From NCBI RefSeq assembly GCF_014652635.1, contig NZ_BMZE01000003.1, positions 248,001-312,000 of the forward strand: DNA of 64,000 bases. The letters run 5' to 3'. The notes under the pieces are model-generated. The model saw nothing but the letters and a program-made list of their open reading frames with translations. It was not told the origin of the DNA and ran no database searches. Source of the stretch: Devosia pacifica (GTDB lineage: Bacteria; Pseudomonadota; Alphaproteobacteria; Rhizobiales; Devosiaceae). Positions 55,495 through 63,481 of the stretch are shown here, piece after piece (positions within the stretch are counted from its first letter, which is position 1; each line of letters begins with the position of its first letter). Made by a program: the position numbers and the translations under genes.

Positions 55495-58400
55495 TCGGGG
55501 CCTCCAGTTTTGGCATCATCAAGAACAGCATGCACCGAGTTGGAGCGCGGTTGCCAGAAGCCGCGGGTGATCGCATCGCGGAATTTGGCCAGCAGTTCGT
55601 CATAGCCATAGCGGTTGTTGGCGACGAGAAAGTCACGCACGTCATCGTTTTCGACGAATGCCTCAAAGGCGAGATCGAAGTGGTGGCTTTTGACGGCGCC
55701 GGTGGTGGCGGCGAAGGCGAACATGTAATCGACCGTGGCGATGATTTCGAAGGCGCCCTTGTAGCCGTGACGCCTGACCCCATCGATCCATTTCGGGTTG
55801 GCGACACGGGACCGCATGACGCGTGAGATTTCCTCATCGAGCGTGCGGGTGAGCGGGCGTTCGGGACGCGAATGGTCGTTGTGGTAGGTCGCGGGCTTGC
55901 GGCCCGTCAACGCCTCTGCGGTGGCCGTCAGCCCGCCCTCGAACTGGTAATAATCATCGGAATCGAGCAGATCGTGCTCGCGGTTATCCTGATTGTGGAC
56001 AACAGCCTCAATGTCACCAAGCCGCGCCTTCAGCCGATCGCGCTCCGGGGTGCCGCTGGCGTGGGCGCCATAGGCGTACTGACCCCAATTGAGGAAGGCT
56101 TCGGCGATATCGCCCTTGGTCGACCAATTGCCGGAATCCATCAGCCCCTGAAGGCCTGCGCCATAGGCGCCAGGCTTTGAGCCGAAGATGCGGTGGCCGG
56201 CGGCGAGAGCGGCCTGCTCTTCGCTTTGGCCATCCTTCATCAGCCCCAATGCATCGGTTCGCATGCGCGCAGCGATGGGGTTTTGATCTTCGGGTTCATC
56301 GAGTGCGCCGATAGCACGGACAGCCTTGTCGAACAGCGCGATCTGCGCCGGGAACGCATCGCGGAAAAACCCGGAAATGCGCAGGGTCACATCGACGCGC
56401 GGGCGGCCGAGTTTCGCCATCGGGATGATCTCGTAGCCGGAGACGCGCAGCGAGCTCGGATCCCATTTCGGCTTTGCGCCAATCAGCGCCAGCGCCTGGG
56501 CGATATCATCGCCGCCGGTGCGCATGTTGGCGGTGCCCCAGACCGACAGCGCGATCGAGCGCAGATAGGTGCCGTTATCCTGCATGTGCCGGAGGACGAG
56601 GTTTTCTGCAGATTTGCGGCCCAGTTCCCATGCCGTCTGGGTGGGCACGGCGCGATTGTCGACCGAATAGAAGTTGCGCCCTGTCGGCAGGACATCGAGC
56701 CGGCCGCGCGATGGTGCGCCGGACGGACCGGGGGCGACGAATCTGCCATCAAGACCATCGAGGAGAGCTTTGATCTCGTTGGGACCGGACGCGGCGAGAC
56801 GCGGACGCACAATGGTCTCGAGCGTCTCAAGGACAGCGCGCGTTGCACCCCACTCGGCATCCGGCAGGCGCTCGCCACTGACCAGTTCGCCAGCCAGCGC
56901 TTCGAGCGCCTCGACAGCATCGCCAAGGGTTCGGCAGGGCGTGGCATTGACCGCGGGGCCCGACCATTGCCGCGACAGGATTGCCGTCAGCGGATCAAAG
57001 CCGAGCTTGAGATCATCGGCGAGAGCGCGGATCAGGCTGGCATCGGCAGCGTTCTCCTCGCCGCGTGGGACGCGGACCATCGCAAGGGCAAGATCGCGCT
57101 CCAGCCGTCCGGTCGGCGACTGACCGAAAATGTGGAGGCCATCGCGGATCTGCGCTTCCTTGAGTTCGCACAGGAAATTGTCGATCTCGACCAGCGCGGC
57201 ATCACCATCGTCGGGCAGTGTAATGTCGCGATCGAGCCGAATGTCACGGGTGAAAGCGAGGATGCGGCGCTTGAGATCGACAAGGCGACGGCGATCCATG
57301 CCCGAGGCGGCGTAATACTCGTCGAGCATCGCCTCGAGATCCTTGAGCGGCCCGTAGATTTCGGCGCGGGTGAGCGGCGGCACCAGATGATCGATGATGA
57401 CAGCGCCGGTGCGGCGCTTGGCCTGCGTGCCCTCGCCCGGATCGTTGACGATGAACGGATACAGATGCGGCAGATGTCCCCACAACGCATCCGGGTAGCT
57501 CGCTGCATCGAGCGCGGTAGCCTTGCCCGGCAGCCATTCGAGATTGCCGTGCTTGCCGTTGTGGATGAGCGCGTGGGCGCCGAATTCGTGGTGCAGCCAC
57601 AAATAGGCGGCGCAATAGGCATGCGGCGGCACGAGGTCTGGATCGTGGTAGCTCGCGGCATCATCACGATCATAGCCGCGTGCCGGCTGCAGCAGGATCG
57701 CGACATTGCCAAGGATCAGCAGGGGTAGCTGGAACGCGCCATCGCGCACGAACGGATCGTCTTGCGGCGCGCCCCAACGGGCGGACACCTGCTCGCGGAT
57801 CGGTGCGGGCAGCGTTGCGAACAGCGCCTGGTAGCGGGCGAGCGAGAGCGGCGCCGGGCTATTGCCGCGGCTTGGTGCGGCGTTGGTGGGGCCGGCTTGC
57901 AGGCGCTCGATCAGCGCGTTGCCGGTATCCGGGGTCTTTTCGAGATGATATCCGGCAGTGGCCAGCGCCTTGAGGATTTCGACGCTCGATTGCGGCGCGT
58001 CGTAGCCGACCCCGTTGGCGAGGCGGCCATCGCGAATGGGATAATTGGCGAGCACCATCCCGACTTTGCGCCCGGCACGATCCGTAGTGCGCAGGCGCAC
58101 CCAGTTCGCTGCAAGGGTTGCAGCACGGGCGATGCCGGACGCATCGGGGGCATAGGCGGTGAGCGGGCACTGAGTGCGCTCATGCCAGATGCCTTCGCGT
58201 TTGTGACCGACCAGCAGCATGCCGATGCGGCCATCGAGTTCGGGCAACACCACCTGCATCGCCAGATCGCGCGACCCGAGGCCCTGCGTATCCTCTCGCC
58301 ATTGCGCTTCGGGCCGGTTGTTCTGCAGCAATTGCAGGATTGGTGCATCGGTGCCGGCGAATGGATTGGCCTTGTCGTCAAGATCGGCAAGACCGAGGGC

Positions 58401-59201
58401 GAAGCCGGTAAGATTGAGAATGACCTGAGGTGGAAACGCCGAAAACGCGCGTTGCACGAAGCGCACGCAGGCGGATTCCTTGAGCGTTGAAATCACCAGA
58501 GGCAGCGGCTCGATGCCCTTATCGACCAGCGCTTCGCAGAGTTGGCGCAGCATCGCCGCGCCGCCGCCTTCGAGAAGCGAGCGGTAAAAGAGGATCGGCG
58601 CGATGGCACGTGCTGGATCCGGCGAGAAGCTGTTCAGTTCCGGATCAATCGTCCCCTGTTGCCGGTCCCAGTGGCCGAAGCGCGCAAATGCGCTGGGTTG
58701 GTCGTCAGCGAGTGCCTTGCCATCGGCGCTCCGGCCAAAGGCATCGAGCAGCGCATCGGCGTTTTCGGGGCCGCCGGCAGTGAACAGCGCATGAAGGCGC
58801 GACCAGGTTTCCGGCGGCACGCTCGAGCGCTGCATCAGGATCTGATCGGGGTTGGCATCGCCGGGCAGCAGCACCAGAGCGATATCGTTGTCGGCGCACA
58901 GCGTCGTCAGTTCATCGACGCCATACTGGAAATAGGCCGCGCCGCCGAGGAGGCGCAGTACCACCAGCCGCGCGTGGCGCACGGTCTGGTCGAGCCAGAG
59001 ATCGACCGACATGTTGTGCGTGAGGCGCAGCAGATTGGCGAGGCGGAGGTCCTCCGCCCCAGCGCGGTCGGCAGCATCGGCGAGCATTGCCAGCTCGCTA
59101 TCCGCCGCCGAGGCGAAGACGATGCGCCCCGGCGCCTGGCCGAGGTCGATCGCCTCGCCTTCCTGCTGCAATGCGCCGGCCTGTGCCGAAAGCAGGTGCA
59201 T
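55491..59201 (-). CDS. cobN: Aerobic cobaltochelatase subunit CobN
   Basis: This 1236-residue protein is the large chelatase subunit, equivalent to magnesium chelatase BchH. Readable family blocks include HALIHNGKHGNLEWLPGKA, PHLYPFIVNDPGEGTQAKRR, AVIIDHLVPPLTRAE and YHNDHSRPERPLTRTLDEEI. The ATG at 59201 (MHLLSAQAGALQQE) follows the cobW stop by one base; a longer start at 59264 would overlap cobW. With CobS and CobT (not in the window) it inserts cobalt into hydrogenobyrinate a,c-diamide using ATP. Its presence next to CbiX is unusual. Confidence 0.97.
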   Translation of the reverse strand: MHLLSAQAGALQQEGEAIDLGQAPGRIVFASAADSELAMLADAADRAGAEDLRLANLLRLTHNMSVDLWLDQTVRHARLVVLRLLGGAAYFQYGVDELTTLCADNDIALVLLPGDANPDQILMQRSSVPPETWSRLHALFTAGGPENADALLDAFGRSADGKALADDQPSAFARFGHWDRQQGTIDPELNSFSPDPARAIAPILFYRSLLEGGGAAMLRQLCEALVDKGIEPLPLVISTLKESACVRFVQRAFSAFPPQVILNLTGFALGLADLDDKANPFAGTDAPILQLLQNNRPEAQWREDTQGLGSRDLAMQVVLPELDGRIGMLLVGHKREGIWHERTQCPLTAYAPDASGIARAATLAANWVRLRTTDRAGRKVGMVLANYPIRDGRLANGVGYDAPQSSVEILKALATAGYHLEKTPDTGNALIERLQAGPTNAAPSRGNSPAPLSLARYQALFATLPAPIREQVSARWGAPQDDPFVRDGAFQLPLLILGNVAILLQPARGYDRDDAASYHDPDLVPPHAYCAAYLWLHHEFGAHALIHNGKHGNLEWLPGKATALDAASYPDALWGHLPHLYPFIVNDPGEGTQAKRRTGAVIIDHLVPPLTRAEIYGPLKDLEAMLDEYYAASGMDRRRLVDLKRRILAFTRDIRLDRDITLPDDGDAALVEIDNFLCELKEAQIRDGLHIFGQSPTGRLERDLALAMVRVPRGEENAADASLIRALADDLKLGFDPLTAILSRQWSGPAVNATPCRTLGDAVEALEALAGELVSGERLPDAEWGATRAVLETLETIVRPRLAASGPNEIKALLDGLDGRFVAPGPSGAPSRGRLDVLPTGRNFYSVDNRAVPTQTAWELGRKSAENLVLRHMQDNGTYLRSIALSVWGTANMRTGGDDIAQALALIGAKPKWDPSSLRVSGYEIIPMAKLGRPRVDVTLRISGFFRDAFPAQIALFDKAVRAIGALDEPEDQNPIAARMRTDALGLMKDGQSEEQAALAAGHRIFGSKPGAYGAGLQGLMDSGNWSTKGDIAEAFLNWGQYAYGAHASGTPERDRLKARLGDIEAVVHNQDNREHDLLDSDDYYQFEGGLTATAEALTGRKPATYHNDHSRPERPLTRTLDEEISRVMRSRVANPKWIDGVRRHGYKGAFEIIATVDYMFAFAATTGAVKSHHFDLAFEAFVENDDVRDFLVANNRYGYDELLAKFRDAITRGFWQPRSNSVHAVLDDAKTGGPE

Positions 59202-59202
59202 A

Positions 59203-60246
59203 TCAGGCGGCGGCGCGCTCGAGGCTTGCGGTGATCGCGGCACGATCGAGCGGCGATTCCCCAATCACCACCAGCGCGGTTTCGCGTGCCTCGCCGTCTT
59301 TCCAGGGACGATCGAAATACGCCGTGACGCGTGGCCCGACGGCCTGAATGGCAAGCCGTGCCGGGGCGCCATCGACAGCGGCGAAGCCCTTGAGACGCAG
59401 CACGTCGTGGGTACGAATGGTGTCTTCGATGGTCTTCAGGAGCGCATCCTTGCCGGCGATCTTCTCGATCCTCATCGAGAAGGAGTCGAAATCGTCATGC
59501 TCATGCGTGCCATCGCCGTGTTCGAGTTCGTGATGGCTTTCGCGCCCTTCAAGATCGTCCTCGGAGCCGATGCCGAGGCCGAGCAGTGCTACGACATCGA
59601 CCTGCCCGTTTTCGGCGCGCACGACGCCGGTGCCGGGGCGCAGTTCGGCGCGGACGCGGTTCTCGATGCGGCCGAGATCTTCGACACCAACGAGATCCGC
59701 CTTGTTGACGATGACGAGATCTGCGGCGACCAGCTGGTCTTCGAACAACTCGCCGAGCGGGGTTTCATGGTCGAGCATGTCGTCGGCCTGACGCTGTGCA
59801 TCGACGGCGGCCTCGTTGCTGGCGAAGCGACCTTCGGCGAGCGCCGATGCGTCGACAACGGTGACGACGCCATCAATGGTGACGTGGGCCTTGATCTCGG
59901 GCCAGTTGAACGCGCGGATCAGCGGCTGTGGCAGAGCGAGGCCGGAGGTTTCGATGACGATGTGATCGGGCCGGTCCTCACGCTCCAGCAACGCCTTCAT
60001 CGTCGGCACGAAATCGTCGGCCACGGTGCAGCAGATGCAGCCATTGGCCAGCTCGATCATATCCTCCTCGCGGCAGGTTTCATCACCGCAGCCGGCGAGG
60101 ATGTCGCGATCGACGCCGATATCGCCGAACTCATTGATGATCAGCGCGATGCGCTTGCCCTTGGCGTTCGCCAGCATGTGGCGGACGAGCGTGGTCTTGC
60201 CGGAGCCGAGAAAGCCGGTGATCACCGTGGTTGGAATCTTGCTCAT
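59203..60246 (-). CDS. cobW: CobW GTPase, cobalamin-linked metallochaperone
   Basis: This 347-residue G3E GTPase has P-loop TGFLGSGKTTLVRHML, the metal site NGCICCTVADD, HIVIETSGLALPQPLIRAF and base-recognition NKADLVG. Between the two domains lies a His-rich linker (ESHHELEHGDGTHEHDD). CobW is thought to deliver cobalt to CobN, consistent with its place directly before it. ATG 60246 overlaps the cbtA stop by four bases. Confidence 0.95.
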   Translation of the reverse strand: MSKIPTTVITGFLGSGKTTLVRHMLANAKGKRIALIINEFGDIGVDRDILAGCGDETCREEDMIELANGCICCTVADDFVPTMKALLEREDRPDHIVIETSGLALPQPLIRAFNWPEIKAHVTIDGVVTVVDASALAEGRFASNEAAVDAQRQADDMLDHETPLGELFEDQLVAADLVIVNKADLVGVEDLGRIENRVRAELRPGTGVVRAENGQVDVVALLGLGIGSEDDLEGRESHHELEHGDGTHEHDDFDSFSMRIEKIAGKDALLKTIEDTIRTHDVLRLKGFAAVDGAPARLAIQAVGPRVTAYFDRPWKDGEARETALVVIGESPLDRAAITASLERAAA

Positions 60247-61016
60247 GCGAGGGCTCCCTTGCCGGCATATTGGGTTGCGGTGCGGTCGGCGAACAAATCA
60301 TTGAGCCGTCCGAATACGAGGCCGAGGACCGCCCAGAAGACCGCAGCAGTGCCCAGCGTATTTGCGGCAAAGGCGGTGGCGAGATGCGCGGGCACTGCGC
60401 TTGCCTCCTCAGGAGCGGCAGGCGCCCCGATGACGTGCGGTGCAATGATCAGCAGAGCAGCGACAGCAAACGCCCAGCCGGCACGGGTCTTTGCAAGCAG
60501 CAGCAAGGCGGCGCCGGTCATCACGGCGGTTGCGATCCACCAGATCTGGCGCGCCATCAAATCGCCGGCAGGCATGCCGGGAAGCTCTGGCGGCAGGCCA
60601 TAGGCCGGTGCGAGGGAGAAGACGACAAACCCGGCAGCGCCCCAGACGAGGCCGTTTGCGAAGGTGATCGGCAGGCCGGCAAGCATCGATACCGCGCCAA
60701 GAACCAGCGCGAAGCCGGCGGCGACCAGCAAATTGGCGAGAACGGTGTATGCGGTGCGCTCGAAACCATCCTGAGGCGCCCAGTCACCGCCATGATCATG
60801 GCCAGCGGTTGTGGCGGCAGCGGCGTCCTCATGCACGTGGCTTGTGCCATCGGCATGCTCGTGAACGACAGCCTCTTCGCCATGCGAATGGCCAGCGCCT
60901 TCAAAGCTCTCGGCGTGAAGGATCAGCGGGGTGACACGGAAATGCTGGATGGCCGACGTGAGAAGCCCAGCGCAAAGGGCTGCGAGAACCGCAGCAAAAA
61001 ACAGATTGCGAAACAT
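60243..61016 (-). CDS. cbtA: Cobalt transporter subunit CbtA (predicted)
   Basis: This 257-residue membrane protein has about five to six helices and the CbtA pattern: N-terminal helix (LFFAAVLAALCAGLLTS), a His-rich loop at residues about 44-75 (GHSHGEEAVVHEHADG, then HVHED and GHDHGG), and PAYGLPPELPGMPAGDLMARQ. CbtA/CbtB pairs are predicted cobalt importers and usually stand under B12 riboswitch control, as here. The ATG at 61016 is 23 bases after cbtB. Confidence 0.93.
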   Translation of the reverse strand: MFRNLFFAAVLAALCAGLLTSAIQHFRVTPLILHAESFEGAGHSHGEEAVVHEHADGTSHVHEDAAAATTAGHDHGGDWAPQDGFERTAYTVLANLLVAAGFALVLGAVSMLAGLPITFANGLVWGAAGFVVFSLAPAYGLPPELPGMPAGDLMARQIWWIATAVMTGAALLLLAKTRAGWAFAVAALLIIAPHVIGAPAAPEEASAVPAHLATAFAANTLGTAAVFWAVLGLVFGRLNDLFADRTATQYAGKGALA

Positions 61017-61039
61017 TGATGTGTCCCTTGTTCACCCGC

Positions 61040-61237
61040 TCAGTGGCAGGGAAACCCCATGGCGTGGCGCGTGTCATGCGCACCGTTGTGCAGGCGATAG
61101 TCGCCGGCAAAGCCAGCACCGCCCAGCAGCAGAAGGCCCAACATCAGGGCCAATCCGCCAGCGATCAGGCGCTGCGACAGGGAAAGGGAATGAATGGCCA
61201 CATGGGCCGGAGCATTGGTTGTTGCATCGGTATTCAT
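61040..61237 (-). CDS. cbtB: Cobalt transporter subunit CbtB (predicted)
   Basis: This 65-residue protein has one membrane helix (about 20-43) and a His-rich C-terminus, H50, H54, H58 and C64-H65 (HNGAHDTRHAMGFPCH), the CbtB hallmark. The start ATG at 61237 has GGAGGGT seven bases upstream; a longer reading to 61372 would include part of the riboswitch and is rejected. First gene of the cbtB-cbtA-cobW-cobN-cupin-kinase-cobO unit. Confidence 0.93.
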   Translation of the reverse strand: MNTDATTNAPAHVAIHSLSLSQRLIAGGLALMLGLLLLGGAGFAGDYRLHNGAHDTRHAMGFPCH

Positions 61238-61284
61238 GGCGACACCCTCCGTGCGCGTGAAGTATCGGGGCCAAAACCCCATCG

Positions 61285-61442
61285 ACGTGCTGGCAGGTCT
61301 CCTGGCTCGCGGTGTCTTTGACGCCGTCTCCGCCTTCCCGGCCGAGGCCAGTGGCAAATGGAGGCGACTCACCGCTTACAGTTGCGGGGGCAGCCACGGA
61401 TTTGGTCCCTGATGGGTACGCCTCACCGTGTTCCCTTTTGAT
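61285..61442 (-). promoter_or_regulatory. Cobalamin riboswitch upstream of cbtB
   Basis: Read on the minus strand, this leader holds all the conserved blocks in order: AAAAGGGAAC, GGTG, GGCTGCCCCCGCAACTGTAA with GCGG (61375-61398), GCCACTGG, GGGAAGGCGGAGAC, and the B12 box AGCCAGGAGACCTGCC (61292-61307). A GGGG-TTTTGG-CCCC hairpin without a U-run follows and ends about 20 bases before the cbtB ribosome site. Control of translation start is therefore more likely than control by termination (inference). The ligand should be adenosylcobalamin or another cobalamin. Confidence 0.95.
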
Positions 61443-61586
61443 CCCCTTGCCTTTGCAAGCTCGGGGAACCATCACGCCCTTGATGTGCCACCGTCTTCGG
61501 TCGCGGTCAATCGCTGCGCGGCACTGGCGACTCTGCGAACCATCCAATACGGTCCGGCAACCCTGACCAACACCGGAGCACAGCGC

Positions 61587-61841
61587 ATGAAGCCGATCAC
61601 CTTTTCACGCGAGGAGACCAAGGCGATGGTGGCCGACATCCAGGATTATTTCCGTGATGAACTCGACCAGTCGATCGGTGACATTCCGGCGGAGATGCTG
61701 ATGCGCTTTTTTGCCGAGCGGATCGGGCCGTATTTTTACAATCGCGGGCTGTACGATTCTCAGGGCATCCTGATGAAGCAGATGGATACGCTGACGGATT
61801 CCATCTATGGGCTCGAACAAAAGACCGCCTTCGTTCGATAG
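61587..61841 (+). CDS. DUF2164 domain protein
   Basis: This 84-residue cytoplasmic protein shows the DUF2164 pattern: F-x-x-E-E-x-x-x-M-V near the start, DELDQSIGDIPAEMLMRFFA and GPYFYNRGLYD. The start ATG at 61587 has GGAG nine bases upstream. Function unknown. It is divergent from cbtB; the 349-base gap (61238-61586) holds the riboswitch and, from about 61443, the promoter for this gene. Confidence 0.88.
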   Translation: MKPITFSREETKAMVADIQDYFRDELDQSIGDIPAEMLMRFFAERIGPYFYNRGLYDSQGILMKQMDTLTDSIYGLEQKTAFVR

Positions 61842-61916
61842 CACTTGCACGGTGAGGGCGGCGGGAGTGATATCCGCCGCCGCCCCGTTGAGGGCATTGA
61901 TTCTTCCGGACACCGC

Positions 61917-62273
61917 ATGGGACTGAACTTTCCAACATTGGCCCCAATCGCGCTGCTGATCGCGTCCAATGTCTTCATGACCATCGCCTGGTACGGACAC
62001 CTCAAGTTCCCGATGGCGCCATTGTGGGTGGCGGTGATGGCGAGCTGGGGACTGGCGCTCGTCGAGTACTGGCTGGCGGTGCCGGCCAATCGCATCGGCT
62101 ACGGCACCTATTCCGGGTTCGAACTCAAGACGATCCAGGAAGTCATCTCGCTGAGCGTTTTCGTGCTGTTCGCCGTGAGCTTTCTCGGCGAACGCTTCAC
62201 CTTTAATCACCTTGTCGGCTTTGCACTGATCGCGCTCGGGGCCTTCTTCATATTCAAAGGCCCGTTTCGCTGA
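61917..62273 (+). CDS. DMT family membrane protein (DUF486)
   Basis: This 118-residue, four-helix protein has IALLIASNVFMTIAWYGHLKF at the start and EYWLAVPANRIGY followed by TYSGFELKTIQEVISL, diagnostic for DUF486. This is a half-size drug/metabolite-type permease of unknown substrate. The ATG at 61917 gives the family's usual start; a longer frame from 61845 is not conserved. It converges on znuA with one base between stops. Confidence 0.9.
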   Translation: MGLNFPTLAPIALLIASNVFMTIAWYGHLKFPMAPLWVAVMASWGLALVEYWLAVPANRIGYGTYSGFELKTIQEVISLSVFVLFAVSFLGERFTFNHLVGFALIALGAFFIFKGPFR

Positions 62274-62274
62274 C

Positions 62275-63384
62275 TCACTCGGTTGGTGTGAGACACTCGA
62301 CCAGGGACCCGGCCAAGCCCTGGAGCAGCTGATTGTAGAGGTCCGCGCCGGGCGTCAGGGTGCCGCCTTCGGGGTCGAGAACGCCGGTGCGCGCATCAGT
62401 GCCCTCGACGATCGCATCGACAATGGCCGGCTCGAACTGCGGCTCTGCAAACACGCAGGTGGCCCCAAGATCCTGCACCCGATCGCGCAGCTCACCAATG
62501 CGACGGGCGCCCGGCATCACCTCGGGTGACACGGTGATCGATCCGGCAACGGTCAGGCCAAACTGCTGCTCGAAATACTGATAAGCGTCGTGAAAGACGA
62601 TAAAGGGGCGATCGGCCACCGGCGCGAGCTGCGCAGCGAGTTCAGTTTCATGCTGTTCGAGCTGTGCCGTTCCGGCCTCGGCATTGGCGCGATAGGTCTC
62701 GGCATTTTCCGGGTCGACGTCTGCCAATGTGTCGGCGATCGCGGTCAGCATCACCGCTGCGTTGTCTGGATCCAGCCAGACGTGCATGTCCATGCTGCCG
62801 TGCTGATGATCGTGGCCCTCGTGTTCATGGGCGTGGTCATGCTCTTCATGTTCATGCTCATCGTGGTCATGCTCTTCGTGCTCGTGCGCATGGTCATCGT
62901 GATCTTCTGCGTAATGGTGATCCTCGGCATGATCATGGTCTTCGGCGTGATCATGGTCATCATCGCCATGCTCGTGGGCATGGTCGCCATGGTCGTGCGC
63001 CTCACCGTGATGCTGGTGCGCCTCGAACGAGCCGCCCTCGCGCACCGGCAGTAGCGCAATACCGTCGACTTCCGACAACTCTACCGAAACCGCGTCACCG
63101 GCGAGCGTTTCAAGCGCATCGACGAGGAACATTTCGAGCCCCTCGCCCGTCCAGAAGACGACGTCCGCTGCCTCGAGCGACTGTGCATCGGAGGGGGTGA
63201 GCGCGTAGGTGTGGGGCGATGCGGCGCCATCAAGCAGCAGATCGGGCTCTGCCACACCATTCATGACCAGCGAGACCAGCGCGTGCACCGGCTTGATCGA
63301 GGCGACGACATTGGGCGCGGCGGATGCCGGGGCGACGAGTGCCGACGCCGCGAGCAGTGTAGCGATAGAACGGGAGAACTGCAT
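62275..63384 (-). CDS. znuA: Zinc ABC transporter substrate-binding protein ZnuA
   Basis: This 369-residue protein has a signal peptide (SIATLLAASALVAPASA), the zinc ligands expected in SIKPVHALVSLV, SPHTYALTPSDAQSL, DMHVWLDPDNA and FHDAYQYFEQQFGL, and a large His/Asp/Glu-rich loop at residues 123-196, typical of ZnuA. It binds zinc in the periplasm and hands it to ZnuB. ATG 63384. Divergent from znuC across about 97 bases that contain two Zur-like boxes. Confidence 0.96.
   Translation of the reverse strand: MQFSRSIATLLAASALVAPASAAPNVVASIKPVHALVSLVMNGVAEPDLLLDGAASPHTYALTPSDAQSLEAADVVFWTGEGLEMFLVDALETLAGDAVSVELSEVDGIALLPVREGGSFEAHQHHGEAHDHGDHAHEHGDDDHDHAEDHDHAEDHHYAEDHDDHAHEHEEHDHDEHEHEEHDHAHEHEGHDHQHGSMDMHVWLDPDNAAVMLTAIADTLADVDPENAETYRANAEAGTAQLEQHETELAAQLAPVADRPFIVFHDAYQYFEQQFGLTVAGSITVSPEVMPGARRIGELRDRVQDLGATCVFAEPQFEPAIVDAIVEGTDARTGVLDPEGGTLTPGADLYNQLLQGLAGSLVECLTPTE
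62797..63018. repeat. Low-complexity tract coding the ZnuA His-rich loop
   Basis: About 220 bases of near-repeated CAT/GAT/GAA-type units (seen as ATG/ATC/TTC on the plus strand) code for ZnuA residues 123-196. Several short direct repeats of the type GATCATGGTC are visible. Length variation between strains is expected. The open plus-strand frame across it is not a gene. Confidence 0.8.
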
Positions 63385-63402
63385 GGAGACCCTATCTGCT
63401 AT

Positions 63403-63415
63403 GTTATGACATTAC
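63403..63415. promoter_or_regulatory. Zur-like box 1 (znuA side)
   Basis: GTTATGACATTAC has a five-base half (GTTAT) and a near-complementary half (ATTAC, one mismatch to ATAAC) around a three-base centre. This matches the alphaproteobacterial Zur operator pattern GTTAT-N3-ATAAC. It lies 18 bases before the znuA start codon, close to where a znuA promoter would lie. Confidence 0.6.
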
Positions 63416-63426
63416 GGTGTTGCGGC

Positions 63427-63439
63427 GTTATGCTATAAC
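63427..63439. promoter_or_regulatory. Zur box 2 (znuC side)
   Basis: GTTATGCTATAAC is a perfect inverted repeat with arms GTTAT and ATAAC and a three-base centre. This is the best operator match in the region. It is 24 bases centre-to-centre from box 1, about two helical turns, and 42 bases before the znuC start. Zur with zinc should repress both genes from here. Confidence 0.75.
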
Positions 63440-63481
63440 CCTTATCTAGCCGTCAACGGCTTTCGACAGGTGAATATCCAG

